From positions 158,306,667 through 158,370,666 of the forward strand of contig CM075673.1 in assembly GCA_037962975.1 (NCBI GenBank): a stretch of 64,000 nucleotides of DNA, in the 5' to 3' direction. This DNA comes from Clitoria ternatea (Eukaryota > Streptophyta > Magnoliopsida > Fabales > Fabaceae). Within the stretch, counting starts at the first letter, position 1, and every line of letters starts with the position of its first letter. The notes beneath the pieces were generated by a model. That model made no database searches. It saw only the letters and a list, made by a program, of their open reading frames with translations, and had not been told where the DNA came from. The position numbers were made by a program, and so were the translations under genes. Below, in pieces: positions 23,775 to 35,728 of this stretch.

Positions 23775-24617
23775 GATGTAATAATAATGATTATAATGAG
23801 AATATGATGAGTTGTGATGAAAATGATATTTATGAGATGATATGATGAGATATATACTATATTTATAAGTAAATGATGATGATTATTGTGTTCTAAGCCT
23901 TGATTTGGCGTATTATGTCCCAGGAGATGGTTTTTTGTGTCAAGATGGAGTTTAATGAAATTGAGATGATTATATGCTGCTATATGTTGTATATGCATGT
24001 TATGTGGTGTGGACAGTCATTTGGTATGTATTAACCTTTGCTTTTGGCTCTAGTGATCCATGGAGAGACCTAGTTGAGCTACCCAATGATCCGTGGAGAG
24101 ACCCAGTGGTTGAGGTGGGGAGCCGAAGGGCTCGATGGACTAGGTAAAGTTCACGTGATGTTGGTGGACTCCCAGCTGATGGCTTCTCCTTTAGTATCCG
24201 GATACTAGGTGTCGTTGTATATGATTTAACCATAAAAGTCAGTTGTGATTAATTTATGATATTGAGATTAATTTGTGATAATGATAATAAGTAATGTGTT
24301 TAAGGTATTTTGAAATGATTGAGAATTATGATGATTAATGAATTATGAGTATATTCTGGTGTTGTAAAAGATAGGATTAATGGATTGATATGTGAGGGAG
24401 ATGTGTGAAATCCTCCAAGTGATATTTTTTCTGTTTCAATTATTTACATTGTTTTATAATGTTAGATACTCACCCTTATAATTATTTTACAGTGGGTGAG
24501 AAAAGGGACATTGTGGATGCTGCGAAGACTAGTACAAAGTAAGCATATGAGCAATGCCAGAAGAGTTGTAATATGTGATGTATATATTTATGATATCATA
24601 TATACATTTTCCGATTT

Positions 24618-24632
24618 ATATGTATATATATA

Positions 24633-24692
<60 letters not shown>
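24618..24692. repeat. TATATG microsatellite
   Basis: About a dozen hexamers TATATG/TATATA run without interruption. The apparent frames here are repeat artefacts. Confidence 0.95.
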
Positions 24693-24693
<1 letters not shown>

Positions 24694-26599
24694 GTGGTTG
24701 TATTATATGTTTCATTGCCATGCGTGACTATGATGATTTTTGTATGTGTGGTGGTTAATGACACTGAGCCATTAGTATATATATTTGATATATTCAGGTT
24801 TGAGTTGATATGTGTGTGATATGACACTGAACCATTAGATAGCTATTCATGCATAATATTCAGGAATTGTTTATATAGATATGATTATGTCACAGAGCCA
24901 TTTAGTATTTAAGGTCATGCATTATTGGCAGGAATTGTATTGTTTAAATGTTATGCAATTATGTTAGAATCAAGAAGACTTCTGAAGAAATCTTGGATTT
25001 GTTGATAACCAACATTAAGTATTCTAATTTAATTAAGTCATAGCTTGTTAATATTTGATAGTTTATCTAAGTGTTTCATATCGCAAAGCATAGGTTATAA
25101 AAGAAATGGGGAGCTCCTACATAACACAAGTCTGGTAAGACAAAATAAAGAAGAAAACAAGATCTGGGAACACTTCCAAATGAAAAAGCTCATATGGAAT
25201 CATACCAGACCTAGACCTGTCAAGTCATGTCGCAAGAATGTGAAAGAGTCTTCTCCTTAAAGCAACCTTCATCAACCAGACTTCATCCTCATGCTTCATC
25301 AAAGCCGACAAATACTTTAGATCTCCTGCATCGTCTCAAGCAAGAATCTAATTGTTCTTTACTATGAGTCTCATCATTAACACCTTATGGATTACAAGAC
25401 CCTGAGTTAATTTCAGAATCCCTTCCTAAATGAAGACAAGTCTAGTTCTCAGCATGATGACTCACTAAGCGTCTTTCCTTCTCCGTACGAAAAGCTATTA
25501 CAACAAGGAAAGTATCCAAGCAAGGCAAATCTCGATCCATTCTAAAAGCATCTATTTTTCATCAACTCTTTATAAAGTCAGAATTTCTCTAACCAAGGAA
25601 TACCCTTTTTGGTGAAAAGTGTACCATCCTTCTCTGCCTTTATCTATGTAAATCTCAAGAGCTCTTTGTTCTATGCTCAATGTGTAGAACAACTATCTCT
25701 GACTTAGAAGGCTCATATCTGTTAGAGAAAAACCACTCTACATTGAATATATTACTCTTCAATGGTCATCCAATGGATCTCTCTCTCTGTTGCATATCTA
25801 GAAGAAAAATTATATAAATTGCAACTCTTCTCTTTAAGAAGATAATGAAAAAAATGTAAGATTAAAAAGAAGAGATTAGAGGAAAGAAAGAAAGAAACCA
25901 TGAAAGAAAATGAGAGAAAACAAAGAAAAGAAATGAGAGTCAACCTATGAGTGAAAAAAAAAGAGAGAAAAGAAAAAGAAAATAAAAATGGCATATGTTA
26001 ATACAAGAAGAAATCAGAAAATGTCATTAGAGCAAAAGAAAAGCTCGCTTTGTGCATGTCAATCTCATAGTTTTAGAAGCCATAGCACTTAAGTCAGAGA
26101 CATGAAATCAATTCATCTCTTTTGTGAGACCATTGTCTCTGACTAAGCTTTTAAACTTAGTATGTACTTTACTTCACTTCATCAATTACATATGTACTAA
26201 TTTTTTTATATGTAAACAAGCCTTCCTTCTTTTGTATAAGTTTGTTGATTAGACTCATTACTTAGCACAACTAAGTCAAAAGGCTTGTCACTCTTAATGT
26301 TCATATTCTTTCAATTTCATTATAGATGTAGGTCTGATAGATCTGTTAGTGTGGGAAACACTATTGTCCTGAAGAGACTTTGGAAAGAATACTTAGGTTT
26401 AAGCCAAGAGTGACTTGTTAAAGAATACTTGGGAATGCCCCAAGAGTGGGTGCTGCAAAACAATACTCAAAGCAGGGCTAGGAGTGGCCGGTGTCAAGAA
26501 TACTCATAGTTGATCTAGAGGAGTCTGGTATCATGGCATGAGGTGTGCTTAAGCCAGTAGTGGCTGGAGTTAATAATACTCAATATCTTATGTAAATGG

Positions 26600-29500
26600 T
26601 GTAACATCCTAAAAATTTTATTCTCATGTATAATCATTTTGATTTAGACCATCAATGATATTATCCATTTTATCTCAACTTTCTACATAAATTTTTGGTT
26701 AGGACAACATCTTCAATTTAACCTTTTACCATGGTAAATAATTTTAACTTTATACCTTTGGTAAAAGTTAATCAAATAATTTATTACCTATTTCCTTAGT
26801 TATTAATTTCCTTGGCTTTTCCAATTACTCTCATCAAATTGCCACATACTCCACTCAAAATGTGTCATCTTGTACACATTCTATTTGTTAGTTAGAGTCT
26901 GAATTTGGAAATGTGGTTAACTATAAAGTTGTTCCTCTTTTTCTTATCTTTCCAACAAGACCAAATTTGTTAAAATCCATTAAGATATGAGAGAGATATG
27001 CCTAAAATACCAAAACAGTGTCAGAATTGATATTTACTTCAATCAAACAAACTATATTATGTAGGCTGCGGAAATGGTCAACAATCTAGCTCATTTTTCT
27101 CACTTAAAACCTCCATTATCACCATAATTCATGTACCTAACATCCCACTACAATCCCATTATGAAAATCTTGTCCCCCACTTGTCATTTGCATCATTAAA
27201 TCAACACTACATCTTGTTCCCAAGTCTGAATTCTTAGAACAAGCTAAAGTTAGTGAAGTCTCTCTCTTATTTTCTTTCACTTTCTCCATCAATTTCACTC
27301 TTGATCTGAAGCTAGGACAATAATACAACACTTTCAACCACTTTAGGAACCTCCATTAAGGTAAGAGGGGACAGGGTTGTGAATAACTATGAAATGGGTA
27401 GAATTGTATGCTGTCCTAGGATTCTAGTTTTATTTTCGTATCTTATTACTCGGTTTTGAGATTGAAAACATGTGATTTTGATTCTGACTTCTTCAAAAAA
27501 GTTGTAGATCTTTTTGTTATATGAATTTTGAGACCTGAATCAATTAATTTTAATATGTATAGCAAAAGTTATAGCCAAAATACTAAAGCATGTCCGAGTG
27601 GAATATTTATCCTATGTTTTGTATATATATTAAAATTCTGGGACTTATACATGCATAATCAGCCTTTGATGTCTTCATGAAAGTTGTAGATATTTGTGTT
27701 ATGGATCTGTAGAAAGTGGTTTCAAGTCAAAATGATTTTTGTAGCTCGAGTTATGCCTAAAATACTGAAGTATGTCCAAGCTGTAAATCTGTTAACTTGA
27801 GATACGTATTTTATTTTTTAAAACTGGGAACTTTGTGGTGAGAATTAGTGATTGGTGTCTTCATCAAAGTTGTAGATCTTCTTGTTATGGGAATTTTGAG
27901 ACCTGAAACGACTGAATTGGATATGTATAGCATACGTTATGATCAAAATACTACAACATGTCCGATTGAAATACTTATCTTGTGTTTTGTGCATATATGA
28001 ATATTCTGGGAATTATACATACGTTTTTAGACCTTGATGTCTTCATGAAAGTTGTATATATTTATGTTATGGATCTATAGAAAGTGGTTTCAAGTTAAAA
28101 GGATGTTTGTAACTCTAGTTATGCCTAAAATACTGAAGTATGCTCAAACTAAAAATCTGTTAACAATGAAATGATATGTATAGCATGAGTTATAGCCAAA
28201 ATACTACAACATGTCCGATTGAAATACTTGTCTTATATTTTGTGCATATATTAATATTCTGGGAATTATACATACATTTTTAGACTATAATGTCTTCATG
28301 AAAGTTGTAGATATTTATGTTATGGATCTATAGAAAGTGGTTTCAAGTTAAAAGGATATCTTTAGCTCTCGTTATACCTAAAATACTAAAGTATTCTCAA
28401 ACTGAAAATTTGTTAACTATGAAATCCGAATCTTATTTTTAAAACTGGGAATTTTATGGTGAGAATTAGTGGTTGGTTCCTTCATGAAAGTTGTAGATAT
28501 TTGTGTTAACAATAATTTAGAACTGGTTTCATGCCAAAATTGTTTTTGTATCTCCAGAAACGTTGAAAATACTAACCTGTGTACGTTTTAAAAATCCTCT
28601 TTGAGGCAGTTTTGTATTCGGTGAATAAGTAATGTTTATGTTTAGAATTTGAATTTATGGTCTTCATGAAAGTTATAGATATTTATGTTATTGAGCTATA
28701 GAAAGTGGAATCACATGAAAAGGATTTGATTTGCTCATGTTATGACTGTTTTACTAACGTATGTTGCTATTGGAAATGCTGAAAGTTGCTTATAATGGTT
28801 ATTATGGATAAAAATGATATTTTCCCTATGGGTAACAAATTATTATTGAATTGTTGAGTCATTATGAAGTATTATGGATGTTTATGAGTGTCTAATGAGC
28901 ATCATTCAGTTTGTGTATTTTGGTGGTGAATAATTATGAATGACTAAATTAATATATATACATGAATGCCTTACGGTTATTGATATATGTGGTTGAAACA
29001 GTAAATCCATGATTCTGAAAATTCTTATATATGATATGTCCTTTGAGGACTTGTGGTTTTCCAAGTGGTTTTGGAAATTGATATATCATGGTATGTTAAA
29101 TGATAAAGAGAATTAAAGGCATTCATGCACCATAAGCATTTGGACACACCATGGAATTTAGGGGTTCCATGATTGCCTACCCTGGTGGGGGATTACTCTA
29201 TGATGAGTTTAATCCCTATTTTCACAAGAACCATGGAAGTGTAGGGATCCATGGTTGTGTAAATTCCTACTGGTATACTTATTTCTGCAGGAGCCATGAA
29301 AGTGTAGGGATTCATGATTATGCTAATTCCTACTGGAGTCTCTATGAGACTTTTTACTGCAGTATTCCCACCAAACCAAATGGATCCAGCATGACATCAT
29401 TGGACTAAATTAAAGACTTATTAAATATAAATGAACTTGTTTGGCATATTCATCATATCATTATGGTTTATTGATTGTGTTTGTGCAATTTTATTTATTT

Positions 29501-29825
29501 TATATTTATTTTATATTCTGTCTCACTCTTACATTAATTTTTACAGTGAATGCCACGCAGAATGAAGAGTGATGCCATGTTTGATGCCTATATGAACTAT
29601 TACTTGGAATTTGATTTTATGGGTTATAATAAGTATAACGTATCATGTACCGTTATTTTTCTAAATCGTTTCCGCTACTTAAATGTTTTATCGAATTTAA
29701 TTATTCATGACTAGTATGTATGATAATAATCCGCGTTTATCAACTTTTACATGACTTATTACAAATTTCAAAAATGATTTTTAAAATGTGAAAAATTTAT
29801 TCGGAAAAATACACGGGACGTCACA
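26600..29825 (+). mobile_element. Inner solo LTR, 3.2 kb (TSD AATGG)
   Basis: It starts TGTAACATCC and ends CGGGACGTCACA, flanked by the exact 5-bp duplication AATGG (26595-26599 and 29826-29830). Its start is the same ten bases as the outer solo LTR, so the two are probably related gypsy LTR families. It contains an array of diverged repeats (27490-28740) and no coding region. Confidence 0.9.
27490..28740 (+). repeat. Diverged tandem repeats in the inner solo LTR
   Basis: The phrase CTTCATGAAAGTTGTAGAT or a close variant recurs at about 27495, 27675, 27860, 28040, 28300, 28480 and 28665. Two sub-types alternate: one continues with GAATTTTGAGACCTGAA, the other with GGATCTGTAGAAAGTGG. The basic unit is about 180 bp, with a two-unit higher-order period of about 365 bp in the first part. 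Confidence 0.75.
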
Positions 29826-30818
29826 AATGGTATTTTACATAATGGAAATCCTTCAAGTTTGAAGGTACTAGATGTAGCCTCCACGTTGGAAGTGAACCAG
29901 TATAAATTGCTTGTGTGTTGTTTCTTTCTCTCTATCCTTTTAACTATCAAAAGTTTGATGCATTCACGGTTATGTTTTATGCTAGTAAAAGTCTGGTGGG
30001 TAGCGTCCATTCAAAAGAAGAATTTGTCAACGTTAGTGGATTAGACTTATTCAACTCCTCCTTCTAAGTCTGATTCTCTGAACCATCAAATTATGTTTAC
30101 ATCATGATGAGAATGAGTTAGGAAGTTAAGATTTGAAATTAGGAAATTTGGATATTGAATTAATGGGTTTAAAAATGAAATTGAGGAACTGATAAAGTGA
30201 AATGGAGATCTGGTGGGATTCAGTATCTCCGGAAATACCCAATAGGTCCATATAGACATTTAGAATTGATTTGCTTGTTCATGTACTTTTAATGATTTTA
30301 TGGTGATATGGTGAGATAAAATGGCCATAAGTTAGCCTAAATTCGTTTTTATGTATAACTCATTACTGGACTAGTATTTTGTGAAACGGACTACACCCAC
30401 ATCTCTAAAATAGGGGTAATATAGTGCCTGTGTAGTTTGTTGAGGTTTGGAGTTGAATTGGGCAAGATAGAACCTTGAAAAGTTGATAAAATAGCCTCAA
30501 AACCATGACAACAATATTGTTGCTACTGTCATGGATGACGCGCAGTACCAGGCTGACACGTAGTGCCAGGAGTGCAGAGTTGGCCTCACGCGTAGCGTGG
30601 GCCTGGTGCGTCGTCAGGTCCCTATTTCGGCCAAGTGCATTTTGCTAATTATAATTGAACCATGGGTATTAGGAGTATAATATAGATGTTGTGTGGAAGT
30701 CGAGTGAGTTTTATAAGGGTTAATTGATTGTCAAATAATTATTTTGTGAAAAATTTATTGGTATTTTTATTTAAATACTTAAAATTAAAGGTAAATAAGT
30801 AAGAAATTTTACAGGCTG

Positions 30819-31260
30819 AGCTTCGCTTAAGCGAGAAGTCATCCATTTGCTTCTATCTTTTTTTTCCCTAGCCTCTTTTCGCTTGAGCGAGTCAAGCCTT
30901 GCTCAAGCAATTAAGCTTCCATTGCTTTCTGTCTTGTTCTGGCTTGAGCAAATGAAGCCATGCTCAAGCAAACCACTCGCTCAAGCGAATTTGGCCTTGC
31001 TCAAGCAAGTTATTCCAGACTTCTTTAAATTTTTGGCCACTTCATTCTTCTTTCTCGATTTTTCCTCTTTTTCCTATAACATACACAAAAATACAGGGAT
31101 TAAATACTATTAAGCTCATAAAACCTAGGCTGGCTCATTTAGATTCAAAATTTTACTGTTTTATCAAATGATTTTTATTCAAATAAGCAAAATCTCATGA
31201 AAATTGTCTAATTAACATGTAAACTTTATGCTTAATGGACACTTATCACTAACTACTCAT
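30819..31260. other. CAAGCGAG-type repeat sequence, continuation of 19885-22104
   Basis: Direct and inverted copies of CGCTTGAGCGAG, CTCAAGC and TTAAGCGAG run through 30820-31010. The segment then becomes AT-rich until gypsy D resumes at about 31262. No gene is seen. Confidence 0.55.
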
Positions 31261-31261
31261 G

Positions 31262-33190
31262 CTCAATAACCTATAGTTCCAGTTGTCGTAGAACAATTTT
31301 CAGAGTCTTATTCAGACATTTTTAATGAGCCATCCTCACTTCCACCACCATAGAAAGGACACGATCATAAAATACCACTAGTGCATGGAACAAATCTGGT
31401 GAACAAGAGACCCTACAGGTATGCCAAACATTAAAAAATGTCATTGACCGGCTTGTACAGGAATCTTTAAATTCTGGGATTATTCAAAATAGCAGCAGCC
31501 CTTATGCTAGTCCAGTAGTCTTAGTAGGTAAAAAAGACGGCTCTTGGAGACTTTATGTTAATTATCGATAGTTAAATAAAAACACTGTCAAAGACTAGTT
31601 TCCCATTCCTCTAGTTGATGATCTTTTGGATGAACTGTATGGCTCAACTATCTTCTCCAAAATTAACCTTCGGTTCGAGTACAATCAAGTAAGAATGGAT
31701 CCTCTAGATGTTTATAAAACTACCTTTAAGACTTATGGAAGGCACTATGAGTACTTGGTAATGCCATTTGGCCTTACCAATGCCCCTACTACATTTCAAG
31801 GGCTGATGAATTCTGTTTTCCAATAGTTTTTAAGAAGGTTTCTTCTATTTTTCTTTGATGACATTCTAATCTACAGTGGCATCTTGATAGATCATGTGGA
31901 TCATTTATAATAAATATTATCTATTATGCAGACTAGTTATTTGCTAAGAAGTCTAAGTGTAATTTTGTTGTCTCCAAGGTGGAATATTTGGTTCACTACA
32001 TTAACAACGAAGGCGTTTCTACAGACCCTACTAAAATTACAGTGGTCAAGAATTGGCCATTACCTCAATCATTAAAACAACTTCATGGATTTCTTGGCCT
32101 TGTGGGGTACTACCACAAGTTTGTCAAGGGATATGGTGCGATTGCTCAACCATTAACTAATATGCTTAAAAGAGATATTTTTTGTTAGACTGATGATGCA
32201 CAACTTGCATTTCAGTAACTCAAAGACTTGTTGATTCAAGCACTGGTGTTGCGACTCCCAGATTTCAACAAAACTTTGTGGTAGAGGTTGATGCTTCAGG
32301 TATGGGAATTGGTGTCATCTTAATATAGGAGCATCATTCGATTGTATTTATTAGTCGGGCCTTAAATCAACAACAACAATCTTTATCCACCTATGAAAAA
32401 AGAGTTACTGGCAGTAGTCTTTATGATGTAAAAATGGTTCCATTACCTTCTTAATAGGTAGTTTGTGATTAAAATAGATCATTGAAGTTTGAAGTATATC
32501 CTTGATCAACAGTTGACCATAACTTTTCAACAAAAATGGTTAATGAAGTTAATGGAGTTTGATTTCTCCATTGAATATAAGCAAGGTTGCGAGAATGTAG
32601 CAGCTGATGCTTTGTCACAAATAGAAGATGTGTGGAATGTTAGGCTCTCACTGTCCATTCTTTAGAATCAGATTTAGTGGCATGAATCGAACAATCTTAG
32701 GCCACAGATGCTAGATAGAAAAAGGTGATCATGGAACTATAGACCAATACAAGGTCTCAGAGACATCATACTTGGAAAAATAATGAATTGTGAAGGAATG
32801 AAAGATTGGTGATTGACAACGATGTTCAGCTCCAGGAAGATCTAAAAAATGGTTGCATTCTTTTGTTGTTGGTGGCCATTTAGACAGAAACCCTACTATC
32901 CATCGGATGAAGGTAGTGGTTTATTGGCAAGGAATGACTAGAGATGTGAAAGCATTCATCCAACGCTACTCAATCTTCCAACAATGTAAATATGATATTG
33001 CTGCTTCCCCCAATTTACTTCAGCCATTGCCTATTTTGGGTCATATTTGGCAGCATATTACCATGGACTTCATTGAAGGTTTACCTCTTTTTATTGTGAA
33101 TATATTATCTTTGTTGTTGTAGATCAATTAAGCAAAGCTGCTCATTTCATGGCATTGTTTCATCCCCACACAACAAGGATGATTGTCTCC
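31262..33190 (+). pseudogene. Gypsy D reverse transcriptase, RNase H and integrase
   Basis: RT is clear: NSGIIQNSSSPYASPVVLVGKK (about 31470-31535), the core at 31626-31826 (FKTYGRHYEYLVMPFGLTNAP) and FFDDILIYSG (about 31850), where FFDD replaces the usual YxDD motif. RNase H starts with VEVDASGMGIGV (about 32283). The HHCC zinc-binding part of integrase (32853-33122) reads GGHLDRNPTIHRM then CQQCKYD-like sequence and TMDFIEGLP. At least six in-frame stops are present. The copy ends within integrase at about 33190. Confidence 0.85.
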
Positions 33191-33199
33191 TTGTAAGAT

Positions 33200-34137
33200 T
33201 GTTCTATTCTCTTTCAGGTCTAAGGTCTTGAAATAATCCTTCTTGGGACAATATGATAAGAGCATCCTGGGTCCAAGACCCAGTCTCTTAAAGTTTGTGA
33301 AGAAGAAGCAACTAGAGGTCCTGCACTTTCATATTCATCTGATGTAGTTGCAAAGTCAGCTGCTTCACCAGTCCCCTTTGGAACCTTAGAATTTTCAGGA
33401 TAATTTTTCCTGAAATGACCTGTTTAGTTACAAGTATGGCATATGTACTTGAAAGTCTATTCAACAGACTTTGACTTCTGAAAGGATTTTTTTCCATTCT
33501 TGTTTCCATTTCTTCTCTTTCTTTCCCTTAAACACATTCAAACTTTCACCATTTCCTTCTGACTTAGATTCTTGTAGTCTTTACAACTCTTTGGATCTAA
33601 TTAAGGTTATAACCTCCTCCAAAGTTATGGTTTGTTCCTTGCCATATAGTATAGCATCTTTGAAGTGTTCATAGCTTTTAGGGAGAGAACTTAGAAGTAA
33701 AATGGCTTTATCTTCATCATCTAGTTTTAACTCAATATTTTTAAGATCGTCCAAGATATTGTTAAAATCTGTGATATGCTCAGAGACGTTTCTTGCCCTA
33801 TTCATCTTAAAGAAGTACAATTGTTGTTTCAAACATAGTCTGTTCGCAAGGGACTTTGTCATGTATAATGACTCTAGCTTCACCGATATTGATGTAACTG
33901 TCTTCTCCCTCATAAACTCCCTCAATGCCTTATCACCAAGGCATGAGATGATGACACTTCTTGCCTTTTCAATCATTTCTTCCTTCTCTCTTGGAGACAA
34001 AAGGTAGACATTTTATCAACCCCTCTTATAGCTTCTGCGCACCCTTGTCATATCAAGATAACCTCCATCTTGATTTTCCACAGACCAAAATTATTTTCCT
34101 CTAAGAACTTCTCAATGTCGAGTTTTATGGAACCCAT
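33200..34137 (-). pseudogene. Copia element C gag to protease fragment
   Basis: Minus strand. The start at about 34137 reads MGSIKLDIEKFLEENNFGLW, the usual opening of copia gag. 34000-33581 is open and gives the UBN2 domain (LESLYMTKSLANRLCLKQQLY, about 33880-33820; ILLLSSLPKSYEHFKDAIL). A degenerate zinc knuckle (CHTCN..GHFRKN, about 33430) and a protease start (WVLDPGCSYH, about 33270) follow. Stops occur in the N-terminal part and knuckle. The element is cut off at about 33200. Confidence 0.8.
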
Positions 34138-34139
34138 TC

Positions 34140-34640
34140 TTTGATTTCTTGATGATTCATACCTTCCCATAGACGATGCCACTTTTTTATTTTTTTAATG
34201 ATAGTCTGATCATTAGAAACACAAAAGAACACTACAAAACATAAATATAAAACAAAGGAAAGAACTTGAATGAAAATAAGGTAAAATAGAGCGTAAACCA
34301 ATGCACACGGACTTAAAGTAATTAAATGTAAAAAAGAGATAGAGAGGAAGAAGAACACCAATAATTAACGTGGTTCAGCTAAGGATAGCCTACATATCTT
34401 TTTGCATTTCATACAGGAAAGACTTTGCCATTGTTGTGAATATCTAAGCTAAATTTGCCATCAATTTTGTTTCAATTTCCCATTAATTCTCCCATCAAAG
34501 AAATGCTATATATCCATGCCTTATTTTCTTAAAACTTTGTCATGAATAATACTAAGCCACTGTCCATTAGTTTTGCTTCAAAAGTTCTCATCATTTCCTT
34601 GTATAAAAGAGACACCAAAGACCATGCTTTATTTCCTTAA
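34140..34640 (-). repeat. Probable leader and LTR remnant of copia C
   Basis: A degenerate primer-site-like GTGGCATCGTCTATGG lies at about 34180, and the minus strand contains CCACGTTAATTATTGG (about 34375-34358), typical of copia LTR/leader sequence. The outer end is not defined. Confidence 0.4.
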
Positions 34641-35728
34641 GCTTTGCCATGAGTGTGAGGCCACTCTCCCTTAGTCAAATTACTTTTTCTTTTCTTCTTC
34701 TTCTTCAGGACAAAATTTAGGCATAAGGGTTCTCCATTCCCCTTCTTATTTTCATGGGTAGCACTTGCATGGCTATGGGTTCTTAATTTCTTCAATTTTG
34801 AAGGACGTTTTGGAACCATTGTGGGTTGTTAACAGCTTAGAAAGCTTAGGGTCCTTTAATTCCTCCATTGTTGGTTGCATTTAAGCTATTTTGGAGTTGT
34901 GGACAGCGTTAGATAACTTTAACGCTTAGCGGGAATCGGTTTTGGAACCTGTCGGCAATGTTTAGTAAGTTATAATCCTCCAAGCCTCCGTTTTGTTAAA
35001 TTGTTGATACTAGCCATGTTTCGAGTTCTCAGGTAGTTAGAAATTAATTAAATATTAAGGGTTTAGTGATCAATTAATTAATCGGAGATTTATCGGTTAT
35101 GTGTGATGTAGGTTCTGATTCTAGAACATGATTGGAAGTATGGATTGATATTTGGGATCTTGAATTCTAGCTAAGGGAGCGTTATATTTTAAATGCATGA
35201 ATAATGAACGGATGAGGATGTGTTTGAATTATTATATTGTTAATTATGATTATTGATGATGATGGTTATTATAATTATTATTCAAAGTGTTGATGAAAAG
35301 AATTAATGTTAAATTGATATCCCTATTGTGTTGGTTATTGAAATTAAAATTGTTATGACTAGGGAAAATGATATATGACATTGAAGAATAAATGATGATG
35401 ATATGGTTGATAATTACATTTGGAATGTAATTTATTGATAGCTTGATAATGGTAATGAAAATAAATGGAATTGTTAATGTGAATGATGTTCTTGATGAAT
35501 TTAATAATTATTAATGTTGTTGATCATGGAATTGATAATTATAATTAATGGTGATTAGGATTATTGAGTATCCCTTATTATCGATTATTATTGAGAATGA
35601 AATTGGTTAAACTGTGAATTGACATGGTTGATAATTATTGGAAAAATTAGTGATGTTGATGAAATTGTGAACTGGATAATGATGAATATCATTCTTGATG
35701 ATAGTATTGAAAATTAGGATAAGGTTGT
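34641..35728. other. AT-rich LTR-like sequence, target of the Ogre insertion
   Basis: Non-coding. From about 34840 the text resembles the body of a large gypsy LTR and is rich in TTGATAAT motifs. It is interrupted at 35728 by the Ogre element and continues at 56086 (GTTGT then CATTAATGATTATAATG). Confidence 0.45.

Larger units (their letters stand above)
24962..30088 (+). mobile_element. Middle solo LTR (TSD AATTA)
   Basis: It starts TGTTAGAATC and ends CTGAACCATCA, with the exact 5-bp duplication AATTA on both sides (24957-24961 and 30089-30093). It is interrupted by the inner solo LTR and would be about 1.9 kb without it. The stretch 29826-30060 (TGTAGCCTCCACGTTGGAAG, GAACCAGTATAAATTG, TCTTTCTCTCT) resembles the promoter end of Maximus/SIRE-type copia LTRs (moderate inference). 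No internal region is present. Confidence 0.85.
22105..30813 (+). mobile_element. Outer solo LTR (TSD GGCTG), itself carrying nested insertions
   Basis: It starts TGTAACATCC at 22105 and ends AAATTTTACA at 30813, flanked by the exact 5-bp duplication GGCTG (22100-22104 and 30814-30818). Removing the duplication joins CTTGAGCC to AGCTTCGCTTAAGCGAG, a sensible CAAGCGAG-type sequence. Without the insertions at 22983-23774 and 24962-30088 the LTR would be about 2.8 kb. ACGCGTAGCGT-type motifs lie near both ends (about 22211 and 30590). No internal coding region exists, so it is a solo LTR, probably gypsy. Confidence 0.85.
18119..33190 (+). mobile_element. Broken Ty3/gypsy element D, opened by nested repeats
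   Basis: An LTR-like segment (18119-18609), a PBS (18612-18620) and gag-protease (about 18655-19880) are followed, after about 11.4 kb of unrelated repeats, by RT, RNase H and integrase (31262-33190), all on the plus strand. The protease end and the RT start do not overlap, which suits one element split by insertion. The integrase is cut off at about 33190 and no 3' LTR is found. Domain order protease, RT, RNase H, integrase is gypsy. Joining the two halves into one element is inference. Confidence 0.65.

Noticed and set aside
24496..24827. Overlapping frames of about 80-107 codons on both strands
   Set aside because: They run through the TATATG microsatellite and encode simple Ile/Cys or His/Ile repeats.
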